Source of the DNA: Bacteroidota bacterium
GTDB lineage: Bacteria > Bacteroidota > Bacteroidia > Cytophagales > Cyclobacteriaceae
Reading direction: 5' to 3'
NCBI GenBank assembly: GCA_023412765.1
Contig: JAEZBX010000349.1
Location: forward strand, 9,749-73,748
Length of the DNA stretch: 64,000 bases
The notes under the pieces were generated by a model, which ran no database searches, had not been told where the DNA came from, and worked only from the letters and a program-made list of their open reading frames with translations. The translations under genes and the position numbers were made by a program. This document shows, piece after piece, positions 34,394 through 43,062 of this stretch (position 1 is the first letter of the stretch; each line of letters begins with the position of its first letter).

Positions 34394-36844
34394 ATGGCCG
34401 ATGATCCCACAAAGATAGGAAAAGATTGGTTTGCTGCCAGGGGATGGGATCCATTTGAGTTTCAACTCGAAGCCTGGGACGCCTATCTGGGTGGTTGGAG
34501 CGGACTTGTGAATGCACCCACCGGTAGTGGAAAAACCTATTCCCTGATGCTGCCCGTTATCCTCGAATTCATCAGGAACAATCCCAATTATAAATCAAAA
34601 AAGAACAACGGAATTCAGGCAATTTGGATCACACCAATTCGAGCGCTGTCAAAAGAAATTGAACTGTCCGCGCGCCGTGTGATCGAAGGCTTAAACATCG
34701 GATGGAAAGTTGGTATCCGATCAGGTGATACTTCGGTAGCGCAACGCGCAAAGCAAAAATTGAAGCCACCGGAACTGCTGATTACAACGCCAGAAAGTTT
34801 ACATCTTCTGCTGGCCCAAAAAGGCTACGCCGAATTTTTCTCCACGCTCAAAGTTGTAATAGCGGATGAATGGCACGAGCTAATGGGTTCAAAGCGCGGT
34901 GTTCAGGTAGAACTCGCTTTATCGCGATTAAAGTCAATCGTGCCTGGTTTAAAGATCTGGGGGATATCGGCAACCATCGGTAACATGGATCAGGCGATCG
35001 AAGCTTTACTGGGCAACTATTATCATGAAAAGAAATTCAAATTGATTCGGGCCGAGATCGAGAAAAAAGTTGAAGTCATTTCAATCCTTCCCGAAACACT
35101 TGAGAAGATGCCCTGGTCGGGACATCTCGGAATTCATCTTCTGCATCGCGTGGTTGAGATCGTTAAAGCAAGTACAACAACGTTAATATTCACGAATACG
35201 CGTTCCTTTGCTGAGATCTGGTATCAAAAGCTTCTTGACCGCGCGCCGGAATTGTCAGGATTGATCGCTATGCACCATGGTTCGATTAGCCAGGAGTTAA
35301 GAAACTGGGTAGAGGATCAGTTGCATGAAGGAAAATTAAAAGCTGTTGTATGTACTTCAAGTCTTGATCTTGGTGTAGACTTCCGACCGGTAGAAACAGT
35401 TATACAAGTTGGAAGTCCAAAAGGTGTTGCGCGATTTTTACAACGGGCGGGCCGGAGCGGGCACCAGCCTGGAGCTACCAGCAGAATTTATTTTGTGCCT
35501 ACACATTCTTTGGAGTTGATGGAGGCTGCTGCACTTCGCGAGGCCATCCGTCAGAAAATCGTTGAAGACCGGCTGCCTTACATAAGATCCTTCGATGTGC
35601 TTATCCAATATCTTATGACTCTCGCGGTCTCGGATGGATTTAAGCAGGAAGAAATTCTGCCAGAGATCAGAAACACATTCAGTTTTTCGAGCATCAGCGA
35701 TGAGGAGTGGTATTGGCTGCTCAACTTCATGACTACTGGCGGCGATTCGCTCCAGGCATACGATGAATACCGGAAAGTTATCATCGATCGTGGTGTTTAC
35801 AAAGTTGAAAATCGCGCGATAGCTATGCGCCACCGCTTGTCGATCGGTACCATTGTAGGAGATAGTTCTTTGTTCATCAGGTTTGTGTCAGGAAAGTACT
35901 TGGGGACAATTGAAGAGTCTTTCATATCGAGACTTTCACCGGGAGATGTTTTTTGGTTCGCTGGTAAAAATCTTGAGCTCGTACGCATCAAGGAAATGGA
36001 AGTGCATGTAAGAAAGTCAAACCGGAAATCAGGTGCTGTTCCATCGTGGCAAGGTGGACGAATGCCGCTCTCGTCGCAGATGAGTGCAATGATTCGCTAT
36101 AAGCTAGCTGAACTGGTAGAGGGTAATGAATTTGATGAAGAAATGAAATTTCTGAAGCCTTTATTTGAGCTGCAAAAGTATCGATCGCACCTTCCCGGGA
36201 AACATGAATTTCTTATCGAATATTTTCAAAGCAGTGAAGGCTACCATGTGACGATGTATCCTTTTGAAGGACGTTTTGTCCATGAAGGAATGGCTGCGTT
36301 GGTAGCGTATCGAATTGCACAGATTCAGCCCATAACCTTCTCGTTGGCGATGAATGATTACGGGTTCGAATTGTTGTCCGACCAGCCGATCCCCATCGAG
36401 GAGGCTATTGAAACGGATATGCTGGGGCTTGATAATCTCTTGAAGGACATTCAGGCAAGCATCAATTCAACCGAGATGGCGAGAAGAAAATTTCGCGACA
36501 TTGCGGCAATCTCAGGATTAGTTTTCAAAGGGTATCCTGGTAAGCCGGTAAAAGATCGTCACCTTCAATCGTCGTCACAATTATTTTTTAATGTGTTTCA
36601 TGACTATGAAGCTCATAATTTATTGTTAAGGCAATCCTTTGAAGAAGTAATGGATTTTCAGTTGGAAGAAGTCCGTTTAAGAAAGGCACTAAAGCGAATT
36701 GCATCTCAAAAAATAATTCTTACTACACCAGATAAGCCAACACCTTTTGGTTTTCCCATTATGGTTGACGGTATGCGGGAGAAGCTGACTTCTGAAAAGC
36801 TCGAAGATCGAATTAAGCGAATGGCGCTACAATACGCTGAGTGA
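34394..36844 (+). CDS. Ligase-associated DNA damage response DExH-box helicase (Lhr-like)
   Basis: 816 aa from the ATG at 34394, which follows GGAG; upstream in-frame codons lie inside the divergent regulator gene. Superfamily 2 motifs: FEFQLEAW Q-like motif, Walker A APTGSGKT (41-48), TPIRALSKE, TTPESLHLL, DEWH box (158-161), SATIG, and QRAGRSGHQPG motif VI. The C-terminal half is the Lhr-type winged-helix and DUF4145-like extension. Length and motifs match the helicase of the ligase-associated repair cassette (helicase, exonuclease, ligase, PdeM). PdeM is encoded at 40299; ligase and exonuclease are not in the window. The stop codon overlaps the first unit of a repeat array. Confidence 0.92.
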   Translation: MADDPTKIGKDWFAARGWDPFEFQLEAWDAYLGGWSGLVNAPTGSGKTYSLMLPVILEFIRNNPNYKSKKNNGIQAIWITPIRALSKEIELSARRVIEGLNIGWKVGIRSGDTSVAQRAKQKLKPPELLITTPESLHLLLAQKGYAEFFSTLKVVIADEWHELMGSKRGVQVELALSRLKSIVPGLKIWGISATIGNMDQAIEALLGNYYHEKKFKLIRAEIEKKVEVISILPETLEKMPWSGHLGIHLLHRVVEIVKASTTTLIFTNTRSFAEIWYQKLLDRAPELSGLIAMHHGSISQELRNWVEDQLHEGKLKAVVCTSSLDLGVDFRPVETVIQVGSPKGVARFLQRAGRSGHQPGATSRIYFVPTHSLELMEAAALREAIRQKIVEDRLPYIRSFDVLIQYLMTLAVSDGFKQEEILPEIRNTFSFSSISDEEWYWLLNFMTTGGDSLQAYDEYRKVIIDRGVYKVENRAIAMRHRLSIGTIVGDSSLFIRFVSGKYLGTIEESFISRLSPGDVFWFAGKNLELVRIKEMEVHVRKSNRKSGAVPSWQGGRMPLSSQMSAMIRYKLAELVEGNEFDEEMKFLKPLFELQKYRSHLPGKHEFLIEYFQSSEGYHVTMYPFEGRFVHEGMAALVAYRIAQIQPITFSLAMNDYGFELLSDQPIPIEEAIETDMLGLDNLLKDIQASINSTEMARRKFRDIAAISGLVFKGYPGKPVKDRHLQSSSQLFFNVFHDYEAHNLLLRQSFEEVMDFQLEEVRLRKALKRIASQKIILTTPDKPTPFGFPIMVDGMREKLTSEKLEDRIKRMALQYAE

Positions 36845-37490
36845 TCGGTAGACGGTGGCGGGTGCAGCGGCCGCACAATTTAGTTAAGCCAAGGGACTCA
36901 ACGTGTACACTACATTTGATCGAGGTGATCGGTGTCGGGCTCGACGTTTTCGATTTTTTTATCAAGAGTTGAGCACTCGACTATTGCATTTGTCAAGGAG
37001 AAGGTAATCGGTAAACGGTGTCGGACGCAACGAGCTGCATAATTTAGTTAAATCAGGAGGCTCAACGTGTGCGCTACATTTGATCGAGGTAATCGGTGTC
37101 GGGCTCGGCGTTTATCGATTTTTTTTAACAGTTAAGCACTTGACTATTGGATGTAGCTAAATCGAGGTAATCGGTGCCTGACTCAACACCTGATCATTTA
37201 AACTAAATCGTAGAACTCAACTCACTCACTTCGTTTGATCAAGGTGATCGGTGTCGGACTCAACGCGCTGTGTGATTTACTTAAATACAGAAACTCCACG
37301 TATGCACTTTGTTTGATCAAGGTAATCGGTGTCTGGCTTATCTTTCAATTTTTTTATTAAAAAGTTGAGCCCTTGAATATCGCATGCGTTATAAGCGCGG
37401 TGATCGGTAATCGGTGTCTGGCTTGGCGGTTCGAGTTAATTATAACTGAAAGTACTTTTCTATCGCCCCTACCAGAGGAAGGTTATCGGT
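36842..37490 (+). repeat. Left repeat array, about 78-85 bp period, direct orientation
   Basis: The core ATCGGT recurs at 36844, 36928, 37007, 37092, 37170, 37247, 37325, 37403/37410 and weakly 37485, spacing 77-85 bases. Units alternate between two types: type 1 runs from ATCGAGGTGATCGGTGTCGG through a T-rich stretch to GAGTTGAGCACTCGACTATT; type 2 contains GGACGCAACG, AATTTAGTTAAATC and CTCAACGTGTGCGC before TTTGATCGAG. Copies have drifted, and similarity runs through whole units rather than sparing spacers. The array starts on the helicase stop codon. 37491-37683, between array and next gene, shows nothing I can name. Confidence 0.85.
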
Positions 37491-37683
37491 TCGCGCGATC
37501 GGGGTGTCTACTTCTCTTTGGACTGCATAAGACGGCTGACAGGTGAGCAACGAATACAATTGCAGTCGAGAATAAAGAGCAACCACCCGGAATTCTTAGA
37601 AAAACCGGACAGTTTCTGATGCATCAATTGTTGATGTGATTAGTAACTTTAGATCGTCCGTTGTGCGTAATTAAGATTCGAAA

Positions 37684-38079
37684 ATGAACCACGTTCAGAG
37701 TTTCAGAGACCTTGAAGTATATAGGCTGTCCCGGAAATTGTCGAAGGAAATCTTTGAAGCCTCAAAGATGTTTCCAAGGGGAGAAATGTTTTCTCTAACA
37801 GACCAAATAAGACGAGCCTCCCGGTCGGTTGGAGCCCAAATCGCAGAGGCTTGGGCCAAGCGAAAGTATCGAAAGCATTTTATCAGCAAGCTTACCGATG
37901 CCGACGGAGAGCAATTAGAAACGCAACATTGGATCGAAATTGCTCGTGATTCTTCTTACATACCAGACGAGTTGGCGGTTCGTCTATTGCAACAATATGC
38001 TTCCATTGGAAAAATGTTAAATTCTATGATAATAAAAGCCGGATCCTTCTGCGATAATTACAATCAAAGACTTCTGTAA
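37684..38079 (+). CDS. Four-helix-bundle protein, 23S rRNA intervening-sequence (S23/IVP) family
   Basis: 131 aa, all-helical. The family pattern is clear: FRDLEVYRLSRKLSKEIFE (about 7-25), FSLTDQIRRASRSVGAQIAEAW (about 37-58), the LTDADGEQLETQHWIEIA segment (about 75-93) and a C-terminal helix. These proteins form pentameric bundles; they are found inside 23S rRNA insertions, as free-standing genes, and as relatives of the Avd protein of diversity-generating retroelements. Molecular function is unknown. Here the gene sits alone, flanked on both sides by inverted copies of a 78-bp-period array, between two convergent genes. Confidence 0.88.
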   Translation: MNHVQSFRDLEVYRLSRKLSKEIFEASKMFPRGEMFSLTDQIRRASRSVGAQIAEAWAKRKYRKHFISKLTDADGEQLETQHWIEIARDSSYIPDELAVRLLQQYASIGKMLNSMIIKAGSFCDNYNQRLL

Positions 38080-38112
38080 TAAGTCAATCCTTCGAGTAAT
38101 ATCATTGCCCGA

Positions 38113-38532
38113 CGAGCCGGGCCACCGAATACCTCGATCAAATGTATTGTACGCGTTGAGTCCCTTAGTTTAACTAAATTATGCGGACCGTTGCGTCCGC
38201 CACCGATCACCGATCACCGATCACCTTTTTCTTGTACCTGCGATAGACAAGTACTTCGGTTATGTTTAAATCGCACCACACGTCGAGCCCGCCACCGATT
38301 ACCCCGATCAAATGAAGTGTACACGTTGAGTCTCCTGATTTAATTAAATCATGCGCCCGGCCGCGTCCGCCACCGATTACCTCGCTTTAAATAAATCCAA
38401 TAGTCGAGTGCTCAACTCTTAACAGAAAATCGATAGCGTCAAGCCCGCCACCGATCACCTCGATCAGACGAACGCGCGAGTTGAGTGCGCTTTAATTGAA
38501 TTGGTTAGTACGCGACCTCAAGACCGACACCG
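38113..38532 (-). repeat. Right repeat array, about 78 bp period, inverted relative to the left array
   Basis: The reversed core ACCGAT occurs at 38124 (ACCGAA), 38202/38209/38216 (three tandem copies 7 apart), 38294, 38372, 38450 and about 38523, so the period is almost exactly 78. Both unit types of the left array are present in reverse complement. The 22 bases at 38399-38420 are an exact inverted copy of 36964-36985. The array begins 34 bases after the four-helix-bundle stop codon and ends against the PiT transporter stop codon (38533). No gene lies in it. Confidence 0.85.
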
Positions 38533-39945
38533 TCAAAAAATAGCTCTGAACAACAAGAACAACGCTCCCGCCATCACCATTACAACGGGGAGGGTAAGGA
38601 ACCATGCGATCAGGATATTTCTTACGGTATCGGGTTGCAGGTTCTTGACACCTTTGCTGGCAACCATACTTCCAGCAATACCCGAAGATAAGACATGGGT
38701 AGTGCTAACGGGTAATCCATAAAATGACGAGAGGCCAATTGTACTTGCGGCTACGATTTCAGCACTAGCGCCCTGCGCATAAGTAAGGTGTTCCTTACCG
38801 ATCTTTTCTCCAATTGTCTTCACTATGCGCTTCCAGCCGATCATCGTTCCTAATCCCAGCGACAGGGATATCATTAGAATCACCCATCTTGGTGAGTAAT
38901 CAGTAACCTTCCTTACATTTTTCAATTCATTGCTCAAAGTTTTTTTCTCGCCCGCACTCAGTTTCACCTCGTCATTCTTTGCTATATCGTTAAGGTTACG
39001 ATCCATTACCATGACATCTTTTCGAACCAGGAAACGCTCTTGTTTTGGAATGCTTTCAATTTGAGGCAGCGTCTTGAATCTTTGCTGGAGACGCTCATTC
39101 ATCGCAATAGCTTCTGACAGCTTGGTCCGGTCACCAGCCGACAACAGGGAAGGGTCTATCGTGGCGGCTATGCGCCCAACGCTTGAAAGTGGACTTGAAA
39201 GTTGAGCCGGATTGAAACTATTATCCAACGCGAAATAAGCCGGCACAATACCAATTAAAATCAGCATTACAAGACCTACACCTTTTTGCCCATCGTTAGA
39301 TCCATGAAAGAAACTCACCAATGTGCAGGTAAGGATCAGGATTCCACGAATCCATGTTGGTGGTGCCTTATCTTTTTTCGGTTCTTTAAACAGACTGTCG
39401 CCGTAGCTCGTTTTTTTCGTCAATGTTCTCAGGATGTACATGAGGATGATCGTCACGGAAAATCCAAAAAGCGGCGAAACCAACAAGGAAAGACCTATGT
39501 CACTGGCTTTTGACCAATTAACTGCTTCGCTGGTGGCTTCTGGCAGAAGAGAATATGCCAGGCCAACTCCAAGGATCGATCCGATCAGGGTGTGAGAGCT
39601 CGAACACGGTATACCAAGATACCAGGTCAGGAGGTTCCAGAATATTGCCGTGATCAAAAGGGCAGCTACCATGGCTATGCTATGTGCAATATCCTGGTCC
39701 ACCAGCGTTTCTACAGGAAGGAGATTTATGATTCCTACCGCTACCGCTATACCGCCGGCAAATACACCCAGAAAATTCCAAATGCCTGACCAGATAACTG
39801 CTACCCAGGGCTTTAGCGAATGCGTATAAATGACGGTTGCAACAGCATTTGCCGTGTCGTGAAATCCATTTACAAATTCAAAAGAGCAGGCGGCAATAAG
39901 ACAAAAAACGAGGAGTGCCGAATGAGCAAAGTCCAGATCGAACAT
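38533..39945 (-). CDS. Inorganic phosphate transporter, PiT family
   Basis: 470 aa, about 11 membrane helices in two homologous halves. Each half carries the PiT signature: NGFHDTANAVATVIYT (about 25-40) and LPVSTTHVLSSGIAGSMVASKG (about 413-434, shortened here to its core GLPVSTTHV); a FHGSNDGQKGVG loop lies near 214-225. A large hydrophilic region (about 245-345) between helices, rich in charged residues, is an insertion relative to minimal PiT proteins and is cytoplasmic or periplasmic. It takes up metal-phosphate with protons or sodium. No PhoU-like pit accessory gene is adjacent. Confidence 0.93.
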   Translation of the reverse strand: MFDLDFAHSALLVFCLIAACSFEFVNGFHDTANAVATVIYTHSLKPWVAVIWSGIWNFLGVFAGGIAVAVGIINLLPVETLVDQDIAHSIAMVAALLITAIFWNLLTWYLGIPCSSSHTLIGSILGVGLAYSLLPEATSEAVNWSKASDIGLSLLVSPLFGFSVTIILMYILRTLTKKTSYGDSLFKEPKKDKAPPTWIRGILILTCTLVSFFHGSNDGQKGVGLVMLILIGIVPAYFALDNSFNPAQLSSPLSSVGRIAATIDPSLLSAGDRTKLSEAIAMNERLQQRFKTLPQIESIPKQERFLVRKDVMVMDRNLNDIAKNDEVKLSAGEKKTLSNELKNVRKVTDYSPRWVILMISLSLGLGTMIGWKRIVKTIGEKIGKEHLTYAQGASAEIVAASTIGLSSFYGLPVSTTHVLSSGIAGSMVASKGVKNLQPDTVRNILIAWFLTLPVVMVMAGALFLLFRAIF

Positions 39946-40298
39946 AAATCTTTATTCGGTGTGCAATCTAGCCCGAAAACCCGTTCCCCATGTTATCAGA
40001 ATATTAACTTTTTTAACAAATCTGCATCGTCAAAAAGGTATTCGTTTGACATTCAATTAATTGATTGAAGTCATTATTATTGCATGCTCGAAAGATACGA
40101 AGTGTTTTTTGGTAAGACAGAAAGAGTTTTGCCACAGAAGTAACAAGTCAGGAAGAATCACCAGGAGTTTTGAAATGAATAAAAATTTGCCACAAAGTCA
40201 CGAAGACACGAAGGATCACGAAGAACTTATTGCAAAGGGCACATGGAAAAAAGCTTAATGCTACTTTGTGGCCTGGTGGCTTAGTGGCGTTGTAAATC
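39946..40298. repeat. Gap containing an inverted-repeat element of the GCCACAAAG type
   Basis: 353 bases without a gene between divergent phoshate transporter and pdeM. 40187-40213 and 40261-40288 form imperfect inverted arms; the left arm reads GCCACAAAGTCACGAAGAC and the right arm ends GGTGGCTTAGTGGC. A partial third copy (TTGCCACAGAAG) is at 40129. This GCCAC-AAAG type of mobile-looking palindromic repeat is familiar from many environmental genomes. The element ends 10 bases before the pdeM start, so it supplies the upstream leader of that gene. The remaining part should hold the PiT promoter; none stands out. Confidence 0.75.
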
Positions 40299-40952
40299 AT
40301 GGAAATGATCAAAACAATTAATGTAGCGGATGAGAGCCTGGAGTTGTGGCCACAAAAGGCTGTGCGGTGGAAGAAAAACAACGTGCTGTTTATTGCTGAC
40401 CTCCATCTTGGAAAGATCAACCACTTTCGCAGGTCAGGAATTGCTGTTCCCGCGAAAGCGAATGAACGAAACCTGGAGATGCTCATCGACCTTCTTTATC
40501 TAACAAAACCGGAACGCGTTATCTGTCTGGGAGATTTGTTTCACAGCCACTACAATCCCGAGTGGGAGGTGTTTGGAGAGGTAGTTAAGCATTTCCAAAA
40601 TATTTCCTTTGAGCTGGTGCTTGGAAACCACGACATCATGAGTCGAATTCAGTATAGCCGAAAAGGAATTCTTCTTCACGAAATACTGAGGATCGACCCG
40701 TTCATTTTCACACATCATCCCATGACGGAAATCGAGGCTCAGTGTTATAATATCGCCGGACACATACATCCTGGCGTAAACCTCCGGGGAAAAGGGAAGC
40801 AATCCATTACATTGCCTTGCTTTTACTTTGGCGAATGCGCTGGCCTGTTGCCTGCCTTCGGAATGTTCACAGGCCTTGCCAGAATTTTGCCAAAAAAGGC
40901 TGATAAAATTTTTGTTATTGTCGAAGACAAGGTTGTTGAAGTGAACAATTGA
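40299..40952 (+). CDS. pdeM: Ligase-associated DNA damage response endonuclease PdeM
   Basis: 217 aa calcineurin-like metallophosphoesterase. Metal-binding motifs: ADLHLGK (about 32-38), GDLFHSHYNPEW (about 74-85), LGNHD (about 107-111), THHP (about 140) and AGHIHPG (about 155-161). Sequence and size match PdeM, the nuclease of the ligase-associated repair cassette. Its partner helicase is 3.4 kb upstream, beyond the repeat arrays and the PiT gene, an unusual separation. The start is ATG 40299 or 40305. The CapA-like gene follows after 3 bases. Confidence 0.88.
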   Translation: MEMIKTINVADESLELWPQKAVRWKKNNVLFIADLHLGKINHFRRSGIAVPAKANERNLEMLIDLLYLTKPERVICLGDLFHSHYNPEWEVFGEVVKHFQNISFELVLGNHDIMSRIQYSRKGILLHEILRIDPFIFTHHPMTEIEAQCYNIAGHIHPGVNLRGKGKQSITLPCFYFGECAGLLPAFGMFTGLARILPKKADKIFVIVEDKVVEVNN

Positions 40953-40955
40953 TGT

Positions 40956-42092
40956 ATGAAGTTACAATTACTAATTTTTTGCTGCATCGTTAGTAGTTTA
41001 TCTTTCGGACAGGACACCACGCGGTTGTCGCTGCTTTTTGCCGGAGATATCATGGGCCACGATTCCCAGATCGCGTCAGCATATAACGCGACAAAAAAAA
41101 AATATGATTATAGCTCCTGCTTCCAGTTCCTAAGACCGTATGTAGACTCCGTTGACTTAGCTATTGCAAACCTCGAGGTAACATTGGCGGGACCTCCATA
41201 CAAGGGATATCCTCAATTCAGCTCGCCTGATGCACTTGCTGTCACGTTGAAAGATGTCGGATTTGATGTTCTGGTCACGGCGAATAACCATTCCGTTGAC
41301 AGGGGACGAAAGGGTATCGAACGCACTATTAAGGTATTGGATAGCCTGCAAATTTCGCACACGGGAACATTCAAGGATTCAATTGCAAAAGAAGAACAAA
41401 CTCCGTTGATGGTTGAAAAGAACGGTTTCCGGCTCGCCATTCTGAATTATACGTATGGCACCAACGGCATACCTGTGCCAAAACCTAATGTAGTCAACCA
41501 CCTTGATACTGCTATTATGCGACGGGATCTCGAAAAGGCAAAAAGCTCAAATCCTGACGTGGTAATTGTTTTCACTCACTGGGGTGAAGAATACCAAAGT
41601 TTGCCATCGAAAAATCAAAAAGATCTGGCAGAATTTTGCTTGAAGCATGGAGCCATGCTGGTCATCGGCGCGCATCCTCATGTGTTGCAGCCGATGGAAT
41701 GGAGAAAGGAGAAAAATCAATTCGTAGCCTATTCCCTGGGAAATTTTGTCTCCGGCCAACGGAAGCGCTATACCGATGGTGGCGCAATGGTATATCTTGA
41801 GCTGGAAAAAATTGCTTATGCGGCCGACACTGCAGAGGTGACGATTGACAGCGCAGGATATTATTTAGCGTGGGTTTACAGAACAGTGGATTCTCACAAA
41901 GATTACTACCTATTACCTGTGAATGATAATCAAGGCCATGTCAACTTTATTAAGGACGGAGAATCTAAGGCAGCGCGCAAGATATTTCTGGAAGACTCAA
42001 AGCTACTGTTTCAAAAATACAATAAAGATATGACTGAAATGAAGCGGATGCCTTCCCGATTCAGCGGTATTTCTGTCGAGGTTGATCCGTAG
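40956..42092 (+). CDS. CapA-family exported metallophosphatase-like protein
   Basis: 378 aa. Signal peptide (1-19, cleaved after SLSFG). The PGA_cap domain shows LLFAGDIMGHDS (about 27-38), ANLEVTLAGPP, TANNHSVDRGRKGIERT (about 107-123), VIVFTHWGEEY (about 198-208) and GAHPHVLQPMEW (about 235-246). The family is calcineurin-like and is named for poly-gamma-glutamate capsule synthesis, but stand-alone exported forms are widespread and their substrate is not known. Co-transcribed with pdeM (3-base gap). Ends in a 32-base overlap with the convergent transporter gene. Confidence 0.87.
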   Translation: MKLQLLIFCCIVSSLSFGQDTTRLSLLFAGDIMGHDSQIASAYNATKKKYDYSSCFQFLRPYVDSVDLAIANLEVTLAGPPYKGYPQFSSPDALAVTLKDVGFDVLVTANNHSVDRGRKGIERTIKVLDSLQISHTGTFKDSIAKEEQTPLMVEKNGFRLAILNYTYGTNGIPVPKPNVVNHLDTAIMRRDLEKAKSSNPDVVIVFTHWGEEYQSLPSKNQKDLAEFCLKHGAMLVIGAHPHVLQPMEWRKEKNQFVAYSLGNFVSGQRKRYTDGGAMVYLELEKIAYAADTAEVTIDSAGYYLAWVYRTVDSHKDYYLLPVNDNQGHVNFIKDGESKAARKIFLEDSKLLFQKYNKDMTEMKRMPSRFSGISVEVDP

Positions 42093-42981
42093 CTTTCACC
42101 TCTTTCTTATTCAAGATATAAACCGCGGCGATTCCCAGTAGACCGCCAATGATGGTGTGCATTTCAATCACTTCCCCAAGAAATATCCATGACCCCAGCG
42201 CAGCGGAGAACGGCACCATGAAAATGAAGCTGCTTGCCCTGCTTGCACCGATCTTTGAAGTGGCAACGAAGTAAAACGTGGTGGCTATCGACGTGGTGAT
42301 GGTTGCACTGAAAAAGAGATTGCCCCAAAACAAGCCATCTGATTTTTGAAATGTCGAAGCCGTTGTCGATACACCAGCAAACAAGAACATCAGGCACGTG
42401 CTGATCCCATACATCCACAAGCTGAAAGACAACGAAGAGCCATATTTGCCTGCCTTCGCAGTGAAACGTGAAAGTACTGCCCATGAACAGGCCGCGAGAA
42501 GGAAATATATATTTCCAGCCTTAAATATTTCGTCAGCTTGTGTTGTGAGTTTTAATAAAACCACACCTGCAATCAATCCGAGAGCGAGGCCGATCGCTTC
42601 ATTCCGGGTAGGCTTTCGTCGTGCGAGCACGATGGTAATAGCGTAAATAATAATAGGATTTAAAACTGTGACAAGTACTCCGCCTGCGCCTGCCTTTCCC
42701 ACACTTACACCTTTGAAGAAAAGGAATGTATAAAGCGAAATGAGAACGGACGAAATAAGGAGATCCCAAAATCCCGCTGTCTTGATCGTCAGCTTTTCCT
42801 TTATTAGAGGTAGCAAGACCAGCAACGAAACGAACGTCAGCGCAAATCTGAGGAACGAGATCGTTAATGGATCCCCGTATCCAGTCAGAATTTTGCCTGA
42901 CGTCCAACTGATTCCCCAGCATATCATGCTGAGGATCATTCCTACAATAAAGACGGTGTTAGTTACTGGTTTCTCGTTCAT
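42061..42981 (-). CDS. EamA-family (DMT superfamily) transporter
   Basis: 306 aa with ten predicted helices in two five-helix EamA repeats (about 1-140 and 150-300). The GxISWTSGKIL segment after helix 1 and the VGKAGAGGVLVTVLNPI motif near 93-110 are typical of drug/metabolite transporters. The substrate cannot be read from sequence. It lies downstream of the OMP, phnW and CDP-alcohol phosphotransferase genes on the same strand (81-base gap), so it may belong to the phosphonate operon. Confidence 0.88.
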   Translation of the reverse strand: MNEKPVTNTVFIVGMILSMICWGISWTSGKILTGYGDPLTISFLRFALTFVSLLVLLPLIKEKLTIKTAGFWDLLISSVLISLYTFLFFKGVSVGKAGAGGVLVTVLNPIIIYAITIVLARRKPTRNEAIGLALGLIAGVVLLKLTTQADEIFKAGNIYFLLAACSWAVLSRFTAKAGKYGSSLSFSLWMYGISTCLMFLFAGVSTTASTFQKSDGLFWGNLFFSATITTSIATTFYFVATSKIGASRASSFIFMVPFSAALGSWIFLGEVIEMHTIIGGLLGIAAVYILNKKEVKATDQPRQKYR

Positions 42982-43062
42982 AATTTGGGCTTCAATGTTG
43001 AGCCCGACAGAAGAAATAAACCTGGTTTTTCGGTCAGGTCGGTTAGAAACTTAGAAACGGAA

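Noticed and set aside
36842..38532. Repeat arrays as a CRISPR locus
   Set aside because: The period is about 78 bp and similarity extends through the whole unit, with two alternating unit types; there are no constant short repeats with unique spacers, and no cas genes.
36842..38532. Diversity-generating retroelement, because the four-helix-bundle protein resembles Avd
   Set aside because: No reverse transcriptase, no template/variable repeat pair and no adenine-specific differences are seen.
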